A DNA stretch of 64,000 nucleotides from Shewanella sp. KX20019 (GCF_016757755.1 NZ_CP068437.1:4464001-4528000), one strand, 5' to 3'; positions 34,362 through 43,653 are shown, numbered from the stretch's first letter. The notes: generated from the letters alone by a model not told the origin. Numbers and translations are program-made.

Positions 34362-34757
34362 TTAATCCAACTCATCTTCCTCGTCATCACGGACTTCACC
34401 ATCTTCATCAATGAAGTAGGTGCCCCATCCGTCATAATCAATTTTCTGTTTAGCCGCTAACTCAATTAACTTTTCACAAGCACTATCGAGTAACTCAACT
34501 TCAAGCTTGTGTGAAGCGACAGCATCAAAGCAGATAATAACTGAACCGTCTTCCAGTTCCATCTCTTCAGCATCGTTAACTTCAAAGCCTAGTTTAAAGG
34601 CGTCTACAGCAGCTTTCTCTAAGCGATCAAAATTGGTCGATGAGAAGTGATGCTCAATGGTGTAATCCGCATCAGGCAGTGAACCGTCGGCAAGTATCGC
34701 TTCGACGATTTCACGGTTCTCAGCTTTCTGTTCGTTTAACAGGCGTTCAATAGACAT
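34362..34757 (-). CDS. rraB: Ribonuclease E inhibitor RraB
   Basis: The 131-residue acidic protein matches RraB (YjgD): DGSLPDADYTIEHHFSSTNF, a central FDRLEKAAVDAFKLGFEV, then the Asp/Glu-rich end DGWGTYFIDEDGEVRDDEED. RraB binds RNase E and lowers mRNA decay. It follows plsC on the same strand at 28 bases and is probably in the same transcript. Confidence 0.93.
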   Translation of the reverse strand: MSIERLLNEQKAENREIVEAILADGSLPDADYTIEHHFSSTNFDRLEKAAVDAFKLGFEVNDAEEMELEDGSVIICFDAVASHKLEVELLDSACEKLIELAAKQKIDYDGWGTYFIDEDGEVRDDEEDELD

Positions 34758-34785
34758 CAGTTGCTCCTCAAAAATTTCGCGAAGA

Positions 34786-35514
34786 TTATACCGCTTTAGT
34801 CATTAATGCAGAAGCTTCTTGGTTCAACTGTGACAATTTTTCCGACATCATCGTATGGATACGCTTAGACAGCTCTTTCACTTGTGTCTTATCAAAACCC
34901 TTGGTTTCGATAGGCTCCATCATCTCAATAATGACCACACCGTTATTCCAGCGATTCAGTTTGATATGACTTTGATTAGAAGCTAATACCGGCACCATAG
35001 GTACACCTGCGGCGATAGCCGTATAAAAAGCACCAGCCTTAAAAGGCAGTAAGCCCTTACCACGAGAGCGTGTTCCTTCTGGAAAGATCCAGACTGACAA
35101 GCACTTCTCTTTGATTTTTCTCGCTGTCGCCGCCATGGTATCAAATGCCTTGCTGCGATTTTTACGATCAATCAGGATATTACCTGAAAGCCAGTAGATT
35201 TGGCCAAACAGTGGCATCCACGCGAGGCTCTTTTTACCTAAGCTCACAGTACCTTTAGGCACCACAGCAGTATGGGTAAACATGTCGAAGTTATTTTGGT
35301 GGTTAGCGAGAAATACACAAGGCTCGTCACTTTCACCTTTTGAGTTACGCACAATCACTTTAATACCCAAAACTGGCGCAGCCCAAGAAAAAATCTTTGC
35401 GAACATATGCACATTATTACGGTGACGTGGTCGTAACACGCAAGCTAAGCCACCAATAATAAAGGCTAGAACAAGCATGACAGATAAAATCAGACATCTA
35501 AGGATTAACAGCAC
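34786..35514 (-). CDS. plsC: 1-acyl-sn-glycerol-3-phosphate acyltransferase
   Basis: The 242-residue protein begins at GTG 35514, with GGGAG six bases upstream. A longer frame to TTG 35556 has no ribosome site. It has an N-terminal membrane helix (LRCLILSVMLVLAFIIGGLA), the catalytic NHQNNFD (NHxxxxD form) and the substrate-binding FPEGTRS. It transfers the second acyl chain to make phosphatidic acid at the inner membrane. It precedes rraB by 28 bases. Confidence 0.93.
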   Translation of the reverse strand: MLLILRCLILSVMLVLAFIIGGLACVLRPRHRNNVHMFAKIFSWAAPVLGIKVIVRNSKGESDEPCVFLANHQNNFDMFTHTAVVPKGTVSLGKKSLAWMPLFGQIYWLSGNILIDRKNRSKAFDTMAATARKIKEKCLSVWIFPEGTRSRGKGLLPFKAGAFYTAIAAGVPMVPVLASNQSHIKLNRWNNGVVIIEMMEPIETKGFDKTQVKELSKRIHTMMSEKLSQLNQEASALMTKAV

Positions 35515-35710
35515 TACAATCTCCCGCGATTTAATTGGCGCCAGTATAGCCAGCAAATACTAGCGACTCAATCTTTAGTTTACACATGTAGCCTGAACCT
35601 AAGCTATACAGTGCCAGACTTGAGCTACTTTAGCGCATTCAACTTAAGCGAACTTTAATCTAGCGCATAGTTATCACCGCGAATACTAACCTAGATCGCG
35701 CCCAGACAGG

Positions 35711-36505
35711 TCAGACCTCAACTGTTTTGCAGCCCGGATGGTAATATTTTTTCTTAAAAAACAGCACTAACCTAAAGCAGATGGTACTAACGGCTAAAGT
35801 TGCCACAATAGCGGCTCCGCTTGGCAAATCGAATGAGGCCGATAACACTAAGCCTGCAACATAACCAAACAAGCCAACCATATAAGCCCAACCAAGTTTA
35901 AAACGCCCAGCATAATGGTTCACCGCCAAAGCAGGTAAAATGAGGGAACTAAATACTAAATAGACACCAACTAGCTCTACAGATAGAGTAATGACGATGG
36001 CAAATATAAGGTAGAAACCGCGTCCAGCAAGGATTTTAGGTTTAACGGCTAGCAATAATAAAATGGCAGCATAAATTATGCCTGGCAGCGACAACTGACT
36101 CCAACTCACCCACAGTATCTGCCCCGACATCAACTGCTTTAGCATTTCAGCCCCATGAGGATCATTCGATAACAGTAGCATCGCAGCCACTGCGGCTAAT
36201 ACATAGAAGCAGCCAATGATCGCTTCAAGCTCATCTGCCATCCGCTTAGATAACCAAGCGATAAAACCCGCTCCTGCAATGGCAAATAACGCCGGCATCC
36301 ACACATTAGAGAAAGGCAAGGCTTCAATATCATGGTTAAGATGGCCAACAATGGCACCTAACGCGGCGACTTGCGCAATCGCGAGATCGATAAAGATAAT
36401 CCCCCGCTTTAGTACTTGCTGCCCTAATACCACATGGGTAGATAATACGAGTACTCCGGCAACAAATGCTGGGAATAAAATAGATAAAAGGTCCAGATCA
36501 AACAT
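35711..36505 (-). CDS. Metal ABC transporter permease (ZnuB-like)
   Basis: The 264-residue protein has about eight helices and the ABC-3 family pattern: an LSTHVVLGQQVLKRGIIFIDLAIAQ opening with the conserved cytoplasmic loop, VEAV-like VELVGVYLVFSSLILPALAV in the middle, and FDLPSGAAIV near the end. It imports zinc or manganese. Here it follows a binding-protein gene by 82 bases on the same strand. No ATPase gene is adjacent, which is unusual. It ends in a basic tail FFKKKYYHPGCK. Confidence 0.9.
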   Translation of the reverse strand: MFDLDLLSILFPAFVAGVLVLSTHVVLGQQVLKRGIIFIDLAIAQVAALGAIVGHLNHDIEALPFSNVWMPALFAIAGAGFIAWLSKRMADELEAIIGCFYVLAAVAAMLLLSNDPHGAEMLKQLMSGQILWVSWSQLSLPGIIYAAILLLLAVKPKILAGRGFYLIFAIVITLSVELVGVYLVFSSLILPALAVNHYAGRFKLGWAYMVGLFGYVAGLVLSASFDLPSGAAIVATLAVSTICFRLVLFFKKKYYHPGCKTVEV

Positions 36506-36539
36506 CGGTATTTACTCTGGTTAAGGTAATATAAATAGC

Positions 36540-36568
36540 AAGTGAGCGCAGACTATCACGCTCACTTT
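36540..36568 (-). other. Intercistronic stem-loop in the metal locus
   Basis: AAGTGAGCG pairs with CGCTCACTT around 11 bases, between the binding-protein and permease genes. It may stabilise the upstream mRNA or attenuate permease synthesis. It is not followed by a T run on the minus strand. Confidence 0.5.
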
Positions 36569-36587
36569 CTCTACTCTCGGGTAAGCG

Positions 36588-37511
36588 CTACTTAGCAGCG
36601 AGTAATAGCTCTATCGCGCTATCATACAAGCTAAATAGATCAACACTTTGCTCGTTACCACCAACTGACATCGGCAGTACAATCACCGGTAGTTCAGCAC
36701 GTTCACCGAGCCAATCTGCCCCGCGTTCACTTTGATATGACGCAATAATAATCGCCATAATATCGCCCTGTTTAGCCCGGGTGAGTAAACTTGCTAGATG
36801 TGAGCTACTCGGTGGGATCCCAGGCTTTGGTTCGAGATCGGCAACCTGCTCTAACCCTAACCAGTTAAACAGATATTTAAAGCTTGAATGGTAAGCAATA
36901 ATCTTTTTACCCTTCAGTGGCTTTGCCTTCTCTTCCCAGTGAGGGATCGCATCATTCCAACGTTGACTAAAGCTGACCAAGTTAGCCTGGTATTGCGCCG
37001 CAGAACCGGGATCGATCTGGGTTAACTTTTGTGTCAACGCCTCGGCAACCCCCAGCAAGCGGTTCGGGTCAAAATGCAGGTGTGGATTACCCTTTGCGTG
37101 AACATCACCCATCGAGCGATCAACTGATCTCATTTGATCTAAGGTGTCTATTTGCTCAGCCGCAAAGAACAGCCCTTGATCGGTTGAACGCACTTTAGCG
37201 TTTGCCGACTTCATCTGCAGCATGGGCAGCCAGCCAATCTCAAGATCAGCCCCGGCACAAATTGCCAGATCAGCTTGACGCATTTTAGCAATCAAGCTCG
37301 GCCTAGCTTGCACTTGATGAGGGTCTTGCATCGCCGTGGTGGCAGAATAGATCCGCGCATCAGGCGCCAGCTCTTTCGCCAGCGCTGCATACTCAGGTTC
37401 GCAGGCAAAAATATTCAGCCCAGCGATAGCATTGTTTGCAGTCCCTAATGCCAACGCTAGAGTGAGGACTTTTAGTCCTCTCGTTAAAAAATGCTTAGAA
37501 TTGATGCGCAC
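36588..37511 (-). CDS. Metal ABC transporter substrate-binding protein (ZnuA-like)
   Basis: The 307-residue protein has a signal peptide (LTRGLKVLTLALALGTANNAIA) and cluster A-I fold features. Likely metal ligands are His in QDPHQVQARPS, GNPHLHFDPNR and IIAYHSSFKYLFNWLG, plus an acid late in the protein. It lacks the long His-rich loop of classical ZnuA. It binds zinc or a similar cation in the periplasm and feeds the permease encoded next. Its start overlaps the end of the upstream outer-membrane gene by 17 bases. Confidence 0.9.
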   Translation of the reverse strand: MRINSKHFLTRGLKVLTLALALGTANNAIAGLNIFACEPEYAALAKELAPDARIYSATTAMQDPHQVQARPSLIAKMRQADLAICAGADLEIGWLPMLQMKSANAKVRSTDQGLFFAAEQIDTLDQMRSVDRSMGDVHAKGNPHLHFDPNRLLGVAEALTQKLTQIDPGSAAQYQANLVSFSQRWNDAIPHWEEKAKPLKGKKIIAYHSSFKYLFNWLGLEQVADLEPKPGIPPSSSHLASLLTRAKQGDIMAIIIASYQSERGADWLGERAELPVIVLPMSVGGNEQSVDLFSLYDSAIELLLAAK

Positions 37512-38679
37512 CGTGAGCCCCCAGAGTCATAACATATTGAAGAGTGATAACGTTATCGTCTTCTATACCATCAAAATTGGTACCTTGTTGATTGGTATAT
37601 TGCAGACGCACCGTTGAAAAATGGCTTTGATGCCATGCAAGGCTAACCTCAGTTTCTTTAAGCTTTTGTGGATCAAAATGATCATCGTGCATCAATTGAG
37701 TATCGACCTGACCATAACGTAAACCCGCAGACCAATGCGGTGATAGTTGATAAACACCACTCAAATACCAACCGTCTTGATAGTCTTTACCTTCGTCACC
37801 ATGAGCGTCATGCTCCTCATGAACCTCCTCTAAAGGTTTAAAATCTGTCACTCTAAAGAACTCACCGCTAAGGGTAAGATGTTGATATTTATAGTTACCA
37901 TTAGGTGCCCACTTATAGACAAAGTCTGCTACGTAGGTATTCTCACCAGTATACTGGGCACTATGACTGTGTTCATGCTCGGGTTCGTCCAGTACAGCGG
38001 CATGCTCTTCAGCGGTCATACGACCATTTTCGTTGCGTAAATAACTCAGGCCTGCCTGCCATGAACCATTAATACCTGCATCACCACCTATCTTAGTAAA
38101 GGCGGTATAGACCCCTGTTGACTTGAAATCGCGCTCATTATGTTCATCAGCAGCGCGCATATTGTCACCTTTAAAAGCCTCGACTCCCATTGTCCAATAC
38201 AGATCCGTTGGTGCAACATAGCTTAGACGCACACCATCATCGAAATAATGGCTACCTAGAAAGGCACGATATGCTGCGGGTCGGTCAGAAAAGGCGTCGG
38301 TATGCACATGTTGATTGTTGAGGTAACCAATGTCAGATAAGAAACGGCCCGCTCTCATTGATAGGCCGTAAGGCATTGCCAATGTTTGGATGAAGGCTTC
38401 TTCAAGACCAAGTTCAGTTTCACCGTCATGCATCTCTATTACAGCGGTTAACTTGCCGTAAAACATATCATCTATATTGGCACTCATTGCCACTTCTGTA
38501 TGGCCGAGGCCGAAACCCTCGACACGCTCGCTCATTGGGCGTTCAGCGCTTTGATAGTAACCATCTAATACTGCACTAATGGCAGGATTAGTTAAGCTAG
38601 AATCTTCCGCAAAAGCATTGATAGAAAAAATTGCGCACGCAGCAGCTACGCCAGTTAGGCGCATAGTTGAAATAGTCAT
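37495..38679 (-). CDS. Outer-membrane porin-like protein of the metal locus
   Basis: The 394-residue protein has a signal peptide ending NAFA and then amphipathic beta strands of a large barrel (MSANIDDMFYGKLTAVIEM, WHQSHFSTVRLQYTNQQG). Two loops are rich in His, Asp and Glu: DEPEHEHSHSAQ and EVHEEHDAHGDEGKD, likely metal-binding. It ends GAHGAHQF with the terminal Phe. Its coding region overlaps the binding-protein gene by 17 bases, so they are co-translated. A zinc-related outer-membrane porin is the best guess from the context and the His-rich loops. Confidence 0.8.
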   Translation of the reverse strand: MTISTMRLTGVAAACAIFSINAFAEDSSLTNPAISAVLDGYYQSAERPMSERVEGFGLGHTEVAMSANIDDMFYGKLTAVIEMHDGETELGLEEAFIQTLAMPYGLSMRAGRFLSDIGYLNNQHVHTDAFSDRPAAYRAFLGSHYFDDGVRLSYVAPTDLYWTMGVEAFKGDNMRAADEHNERDFKSTGVYTAFTKIGGDAGINGSWQAGLSYLRNENGRMTAEEHAAVLDEPEHEHSHSAQYTGENTYVADFVYKWAPNGNYKYQHLTLSGEFFRVTDFKPLEEVHEEHDAHGDEGKDYQDGWYLSGVYQLSPHWSAGLRYGQVDTQLMHDDHFDPQKLKETEVSLAWHQSHFSTVRLQYTNQQGTNFDGIEDDNVITLQYVMTLGAHGAHQF

Positions 38680-38709
38680 TTGTTCTCCGAAATACAGCTA
38701 AGCAAAGCC

Positions 38710-38722
38710 TTCCCATAGGGAA
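38710..38722. promoter_or_regulatory. Short palindrome upstream of the porin-like gene
   Basis: TTCCCATAGGGAA (TTCCC-N3-GGGAA) lies about 30 bases before the porin start, where an operator could sit. It does not match the Zur box I know from E. coli. The regulator is unknown. Confidence 0.35.
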
Positions 38723-38760
38723 TACTTGTGTAATTTAATAATTGATTTTTATTGAATTGC

Positions 38761-39051
38761 TTAGACTGTGACGGGGGGAGCGCGGCTATTGAAAAAACTC
38801 ACATGAGGCGAGTTAAATGTTGCAGGGATATACTCTTGGCTCTCAACACACTGGCGTTCTAGCGCAATATTAAACTCAAAGCTAGGCAACAGTTTGTTGA
38901 CGTGGTGTTGGTGATAACACAGAGTACAATGGTTTTGAGCGCCATCATCCAAGTGACTCAGATCATGAGCGGACGCTGCAAATGACAGGCACAGGAATAC
39001 GGCAATAAGCCCTATTACCAGTTTCTGCTTCACGCTACTCAGTTGAATCAA
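38761..39051 (-). CDS. Small exported His/Cys-rich protein (DUF2946-like)
   Basis: The 96-residue protein starts at a TTG (AAGG seven bases before) with a hydrophobic signal (KLVIGLIAVFLCLSFAASA). After it comes HDLSHLDDGAQNHCTLCYHQ, a His/Cys cluster with CxxC, and an end RAPPVTV. DUF2946-type proteins have this plan and are usually encoded beside metal-transport or TonB genes. It lies 81 bases upstream of the porin gene on the same strand and could be the first gene of the locus. A metal-binding periplasmic peptide is likely but unproven. Confidence 0.65.
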   Translation of the reverse strand: MIQLSSVKQKLVIGLIAVFLCLSFAASAHDLSHLDDGAQNHCTLCYHQHHVNKLLPSFEFNIALERQCVESQEYIPATFNSPHVSFFNSRAPPVTV

Positions 39052-39142
39052 AGTGTTAACCTTGTTTGTAAAAAACCAGCCAAGTTTATGTTGTTCTAAA
39101 TTGAAGTCAAGCGTTCACTAATTGAAAGCGTTACAAAGTGTT

Positions 39143-39158
39143 TGTGATGAATATCACT
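39143..39158. promoter_or_regulatory. CRP-like site
   Basis: TGTGATGAATATCACT matches TGTGA-N6-TCACA at nine of ten positions. It lies about 92 bases upstream of the His/Cys-rich protein start and 116 bases upstream of the small ORF at 39274, so it could act on either. Confidence 0.5.
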
Positions 39159-39273
39159 TAAACTTGAATGACAATTAATACTGTCTTAAGCTGATAACGC
39201 TAAGATTTCCCCACTAACATTTATTCATAGTGATATGAAACAAGAGTTTATTTATTAATAAGGCGCAAAAATC

Positions 39274-39399
39274 ATGCTTGAACTTCTTCGCTCAAACTTA
39301 AAATTCATTATCATGACATCACTATTTTTTGCTGTAATACTAGGCGGAATTTACTATGTAGAGGCTGCACTTGAAGCACAAGTACAAGTGGTCGACTAA
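39274..39399 (+). CDS. 41-residue single-pass membrane protein
   Basis: ATG at 39274 to TAA at 39397-39399, with AAGG about ten bases before. The product is MLELLRSNLKF, a hydrophobic helix IIMTSLFFAVILGGIYYV, and a short acidic tail EAALEAQVQVVD. Positive residues before the helix and negative ones after it predict the tail outside. Short orphan ORFs like this are often missed. It is a plausible membrane regulator, but no family was recognised. Confidence 0.5.
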   Translation: MLELLRSNLKFIIMTSLFFAVILGGIYYVEAALEAQVQVVD

Positions 39400-39552
39400 C
39401 GCTAGCAAGGTATCATTGCGTTAACGCCCTAGCTAACTTTCGGACTCATTTTGACGGTTATTTAATTCGATTGTAGATTAACTTTCGAATGAGTCTCGGA
39501 GTATGTCGCTGCTCATAGAGCAGCGATTCTGGTGGCAATTAGTCATCAGACT

Positions 39553-39957
39553 TTAGCGATACTTTTGCCTTTCATCACTGGTATCTGCTTTCTCTGGCGC
39601 TTCGGTGACTTTCATATGATCCATCATATGGCTTACCAACAGTAGCATCACTGCGAATATAGTGACCGGTATGCAGATAGTCCGCATCGTTTCATCAAAA
39701 TATCCCCACACGATAGCCATAAAACCAAGATAGAAACTTGCCATTTTAACCCGCGCCATAGGAGCACTTTTTCCTAACCATGCCTCGCAAAGTGGACACT
39801 GGATCTCGCCATTTAAGCCTTTACCTCTTTGGTTGTCGATTTTGTCTATTGCGAAAGACTTAGAACAATGGGCACATATCACTGGAGCTTCTCTCTCTAT
39901 ATCATGGATTAAGGTAGTCGCATTGTTGCAACTACAAAAGTGGCTGTAGAGCGCCAA
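39553..39957 (-). CDS. Zinc-ribbon membrane protein of unknown function
   Basis: The 134-residue protein has three CxxC-like pairs in its N-terminal half (CSC, CAHC and CPLC), forming a zinc-ribbon region, then two helices (FYLGFMAIVWGYF and TICIPVTIFAVMLLLVSHMM). It ends in a charged tail. It probably sits in the inner membrane with the zinc domain in the cytoplasm. I do not recognise a characterised family. It is divergent from the MscS gene. Confidence 0.65.
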   Translation of the reverse strand: MALYSHFCSCNNATTLIHDIEREAPVICAHCSKSFAIDKIDNQRGKGLNGEIQCPLCEAWLGKSAPMARVKMASFYLGFMAIVWGYFDETMRTICIPVTIFAVMLLLVSHMMDHMKVTEAPEKADTSDERQKYR

Positions 39958-40098
39958 AAATGGTCACTAATTCTAACAGACTTAGGCTTTATTCAGGACT
40001 TTTATTGCTCAAAGCAGACCTGAAATCAAAATAACAAATCGACACTGTTAATTATGAGTAATAATATAGTGACTTCAGGGACTAACGGACATCCACAA

Positions 40099-41706
40099 AT
40101 GCAAAGATTGCTAACCCAGCTGCTCTTTATCAGTTTATGCCTATTCTCCTCCATCATATCGGCAAATGATGAGCCACTTACGATTGAACTCAACAAGCTA
40201 CAAGGCGCCATTGATAGCGATGTTAAAGTACTCACAGACACCAAGGGCGAAATAAAATCATTCCTGGAATATCGCATCAGTCGCAATGCAAGCTTGTTAC
40301 AGGAAAAGCTGAAGCAACATATTGAAGAGACTCCGGAAAAACTTGATTTATTAAAGCCATATATCGTCAAGCAACTCGCCTTTACCAACCAAGTTGAAGA
40401 CTACTTTAAGACCCAAAGAGAAACCTTAATGGGTCAAGTTGGCACTGATAATGACCGCAAGATCATGCTGCAATTGCTGCAGATCCAACGCGAGCAGGAC
40501 AAGCTCTACGTTGCTGAGAAGCAGCTGCTCACTTGGGCTGCAATGACTGGTGTAGATGTTGAAGTTGAGAATCAGCGGTTTGTTGAAGTACTCATCGACA
40601 GAGCAGATGATCTCGATAGCTTTGTTCACTACAACCAGTCGCGATTAGCACAAGCTGTAGCCGATGTTACCGTAGCAGGTAAGGACGCTAGTAGTGAACA
40701 AACAGCTGTCGTTGTCGAATTGAAAGAGCGCCTTGAGCAAAGCTCTACCAGCCTGTCGACTGCCATCGAGCTATTGGATGAGCTGGGCCAAGATACTGCC
40801 ACCTATAAACAGACCTTATTCAGTATCTCAGGCGACATTACTCAAGATGTACTGAACTTTGAAGTTGCTAGCAGCCTGCTAAGTGAATGGATGTCTATCG
40901 CCAAGACTCAAGCCTTAGAGAATGGCGCAAGCGTGGTTTTTAAACTGATCATTTTTAGCTTAATTTTGTTTCTATCAAGCTTGGTCGGAAAAATTGCTAA
41001 GCGTATAGTACAAAAAACAGTGAGTAACTCTAAGCTTAAATTTAGTTACCTACTGCAAGACTTTTTTATCTCTATGGTGGGAAAAGTCGTCTTTGCATTA
41101 GGTTTGTTGATAGGTTTGTCACAGCTCGGATTTGAGCTAGCACCACTACTGGCAGGTTTTGGTATCGCGGGTGTCATTATTGGTTTCGCACTGCAAGATA
41201 CACTGTCTAACTTCGCCTCAGGCATGATGATTTTGATCTATCGTCCTTTTGATGTCGATGACCTCATTAACGCTGCAGGCGTTACTGGACGAGTCAGTCA
41301 TATGAGCCTGGTTTCAACCACAATTAAGACCTTAGATAACCAAAGACTTATCGTCCCGAATAATAAAATCTGGGGCGACACCATTAACAACATCACTGTT
41401 GAGCATCAGCGCCGTGTCGATTTAACCTTTGGTATTGGTTATGGCGATAATATTGAACATGCCGAAAAAGTCTTAACCGAAATTATTATGGCACACCCTA
41501 AAGTGTTACAAGACCCTGCACCTATGGTAAAGCTGCATGTTTTAGGCGAGTCATCAGTAGACTTTATTGTTCGCCCATGGGTTGAGCCTATCGATTATTG
41601 GGATGTTTACTGGGATATCACTCGCGAAGTTAAAATGCGCTTTGACGCAGAAGGGATTAGCATTCCGTTCCCACAACGCGATGTGCATATCTACCAAACG
41701 ACATAG
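40099..41706 (+). CDS. MscS-family mechanosensitive channel
   Basis: The start at ATG 40099 gives a signal-peptide N-terminus (LLTQLLFISLCLFSSIISA). A start at 40054 would place 15 polar residues ahead of it. A long, helical, Gln/Glu-rich periplasmic part (about 25-285) leads to three helices and the MscS core: GFGIAGVIIGFALQDTLSNF (pore helix TM3) and the beta domain IYRPFDVDDLINAAGVTGRV. The pore-lining TM3 glycine/alanine pattern is kept. It is a medium-size channel, about 535 residues, that releases solutes on hypo-osmotic shock. A terminator follows. Confidence 0.9.
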   Translation: MQRLLTQLLFISLCLFSSIISANDEPLTIELNKLQGAIDSDVKVLTDTKGEIKSFLEYRISRNASLLQEKLKQHIEETPEKLDLLKPYIVKQLAFTNQVEDYFKTQRETLMGQVGTDNDRKIMLQLLQIQREQDKLYVAEKQLLTWAAMTGVDVEVENQRFVEVLIDRADDLDSFVHYNQSRLAQAVADVTVAGKDASSEQTAVVVELKERLEQSSTSLSTAIELLDELGQDTATYKQTLFSISGDITQDVLNFEVASSLLSEWMSIAKTQALENGASVVFKLIIFSLILFLSSLVGKIAKRIVQKTVSNSKLKFSYLLQDFFISMVGKVVFALGLLIGLSQLGFELAPLLAGFGIAGVIIGFALQDTLSNFASGMMILIYRPFDVDDLINAAGVTGRVSHMSLVSTTIKTLDNQRLIVPNNKIWGDTINNITVEHQRRVDLTFGIGYGDNIEHAEKVLTEIIMAHPKVLQDPAPMVKLHVLGESSVDFIVRPWVEPIDYWDVYWDITREVKMRFDAEGISIPFPQRDVHIYQTT

Positions 41707-41715
41707 ATTTTAGCT

Positions 41716-41747
41716 AAAAGCCCACAAGCAATGGCTTGTGGGCTTTT
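41716..41747 (+). terminator. Terminator of the MscS gene
   Basis: AAAAGCCCACAAGC, AATG loop, GCTTGTGGGCTTTT: a perfect 14-bp stem, ten bases after the stop. Confidence 0.88.
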
Positions 41748-41793
41748 GCTTTAACTAAAGCCACAAATTCTAACTGTGAAGATCAATAACGAC

Positions 41794-43506
41794 CTAAGCC
41801 AAACCGACAATGTCATCATTGCTATCGATGTCGATATTTAAGTAACCAGGGCGAATTCCCAAGCCCGGCATCGTCATCACCTTACCCACTAACGCAGTGA
41901 TAAAGCCCGCCCCCGCATTAAGCCTTAATTCATTGATAGGCAGTTCAAAACCAGTAGGAACCCCTTTTAAGCTGGCATCATGGCTAATAGACATCGGTGT
42001 TTTAGCGATACAAACAGCTAAATTGCTATAGCCATGCTTACCCAGCCAGATCAGTTGCTGTTTGGCCTTCTCCGACATAGCAACACTCGCCGCGCCATAT
42101 CCAACTTCCGCTAGCGTCATCAGTTTCGCTTCTAAGCTATCTTCAGTTTTGTATAAGCATTTAAACTCAGATTCTATTTGGCTAGCAGCGTAAACCACCT
42201 TGGCCAGCTCGATCGCACCTTCAGCTCCGCCAGCAAAAGCATCGCTAATTTCACAACCAAATGCATTGGTCTGTGCAACTTGCGCTTGCAGCCAATCAAG
42301 CTCTTCAACCGTATCAGTTGGAAAACGGTTGATAGCAACAACCACCGGGGCACCGTATTGATGCACATTATTAATATGCCACTCCAAATTGGCAAAACCC
42401 GCTTGTAGACGGGCCATGTCGGCTTGGTCGATAGCGATATCCGACTCAATGCCACTATTTGCCTTAAGCGCTCTTAGCGTGACTACGACAACCGCAGCAG
42501 ATGGTTTATAACCCGACTCTCTTACTTTTATATTGCTGAACTTCTCAAAGCCCATATCGGAGCCAAAGCCTGCCTCTGTGACCACCACATCAGCCAGCTT
42601 TGCAGCCAATTGATCGGCAATAATCGAGGAGTTACCATGGGCAATATTGGCAAATGGGCCCGCGTGAATAAAACAAGGATCGCCAGAGAGTGTCTGCATC
42701 AATGTTGGCTTGATGGCGTCACTCATGATAACCGTCATTGCGCCAGCGACACCAATATCCTCTGCGGTAATGGGGTTTGAGTCTAGGTCGAGTGCCAGCA
42801 CTAGTCGTCCAACTCTTTGCCTTAGATCTTTAAGATCTTTACTCAATGCCAGAATCGCCATCAACTCAGATGCCGCAGTAATATCGAATCCAGAGCTATG
42901 TACCGGGCCATTGACCGCGCCAAGACCCACTTCAATCAGCCTTAGACTACGCTCATTATGATCAACGACTCTGCGCCAGAGAATATTTTCGACATCGATA
43001 TTGAGAGCTGTTAAACCCGATTCTTGGGTAAAAGCGTCAGCCCCTAGCCTTGTCTCATGGAACAGGCGAGCATCAATAGCCGCAGCAGCAAGGTTATGTG
43101 CACTGCTAACCGCGTGTATATCGCCGGTAAGGTGTAAATTTAGCTCCTCCATCGGTACCACTTGTGCGTATCCGCCTCCTGCTGCGCCGCCCTTAGTCCC
43201 AAAGACAGGCCCCATGCTTGGCTGACGAATACAGCCGCAGGCGTTTACTCCTATGGCATTCATCGCCTGAGTTAAACCAACGGTTGTGACTGTTTTTCCT
43301 TCGCCGAAAGGGGTCGGCGTTACCGCGGTAACTATGACCAGTTTGGCATCAGGTTTATCCGCCAATCGCCGGGCAACGTTGAGGCTAACTTTAGCCTTAT
43401 TGGCGCCATAAAGAGACAGCTCGGAATCAATAATTCCGAGCTTAGTGGCAATGTCGGAAATAGGTTTGCAGGCATGCTCACGGGAAATTTTTATATCTGA
43501 CAGCAT
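41794..43506 (-). CDS. fhs: Formate-tetrahydrofolate ligase
   Basis: The 570-residue protein has the family P-loop TPFGEGKTVTTVGL, the signature GGAAGGGYAQVVPMEELNLH region, FETRLGADAF-like FHETRLGADAFTQ, and the ending PGYLNIDIDSNDDIVGL. It makes 10-formyl-tetrahydrofolate from formate and ATP. It stands alone and is divergent from the aldo/keto reductase gene. Confidence 0.97.
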   Translation of the reverse strand: MLSDIKISREHACKPISDIATKLGIIDSELSLYGANKAKVSLNVARRLADKPDAKLVIVTAVTPTPFGEGKTVTTVGLTQAMNAIGVNACGCIRQPSMGPVFGTKGGAAGGGYAQVVPMEELNLHLTGDIHAVSSAHNLAAAAIDARLFHETRLGADAFTQESGLTALNIDVENILWRRVVDHNERSLRLIEVGLGAVNGPVHSSGFDITAASELMAILALSKDLKDLRQRVGRLVLALDLDSNPITAEDIGVAGAMTVIMSDAIKPTLMQTLSGDPCFIHAGPFANIAHGNSSIIADQLAAKLADVVVTEAGFGSDMGFEKFSNIKVRESGYKPSAAVVVVTLRALKANSGIESDIAIDQADMARLQAGFANLEWHINNVHQYGAPVVVAINRFPTDTVEELDWLQAQVAQTNAFGCEISDAFAGGAEGAIELAKVVYAASQIESEFKCLYKTEDSLEAKLMTLAEVGYGAASVAMSEKAKQQLIWLGKHGYSNLAVCIAKTPMSISHDASLKGVPTGFELPINELRLNAGAGFITALVGKVMTMPGLGIRPGYLNIDIDSNDDIVGLA

Positions 43507-43653
43507 TAGTATGTATCCACTGTTTTATTTGAGGTAGGGTAGTCTTGCGAATGCAATATAGATGATCAGTAACCGAGGTGAAATAGTGAGCGAATGCTAT
43601 TTTAGCTTTTTGTAATCTACATCAACAAAATTATAAAAAAATAGGAAAAACCC

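Noticed and set aside
34786..39051. ZnuC-type ATPase gene in the metal locus
   Set aside because: All frames in the interval were read. No Walker A plus LSGGQ signature is present in any frame.
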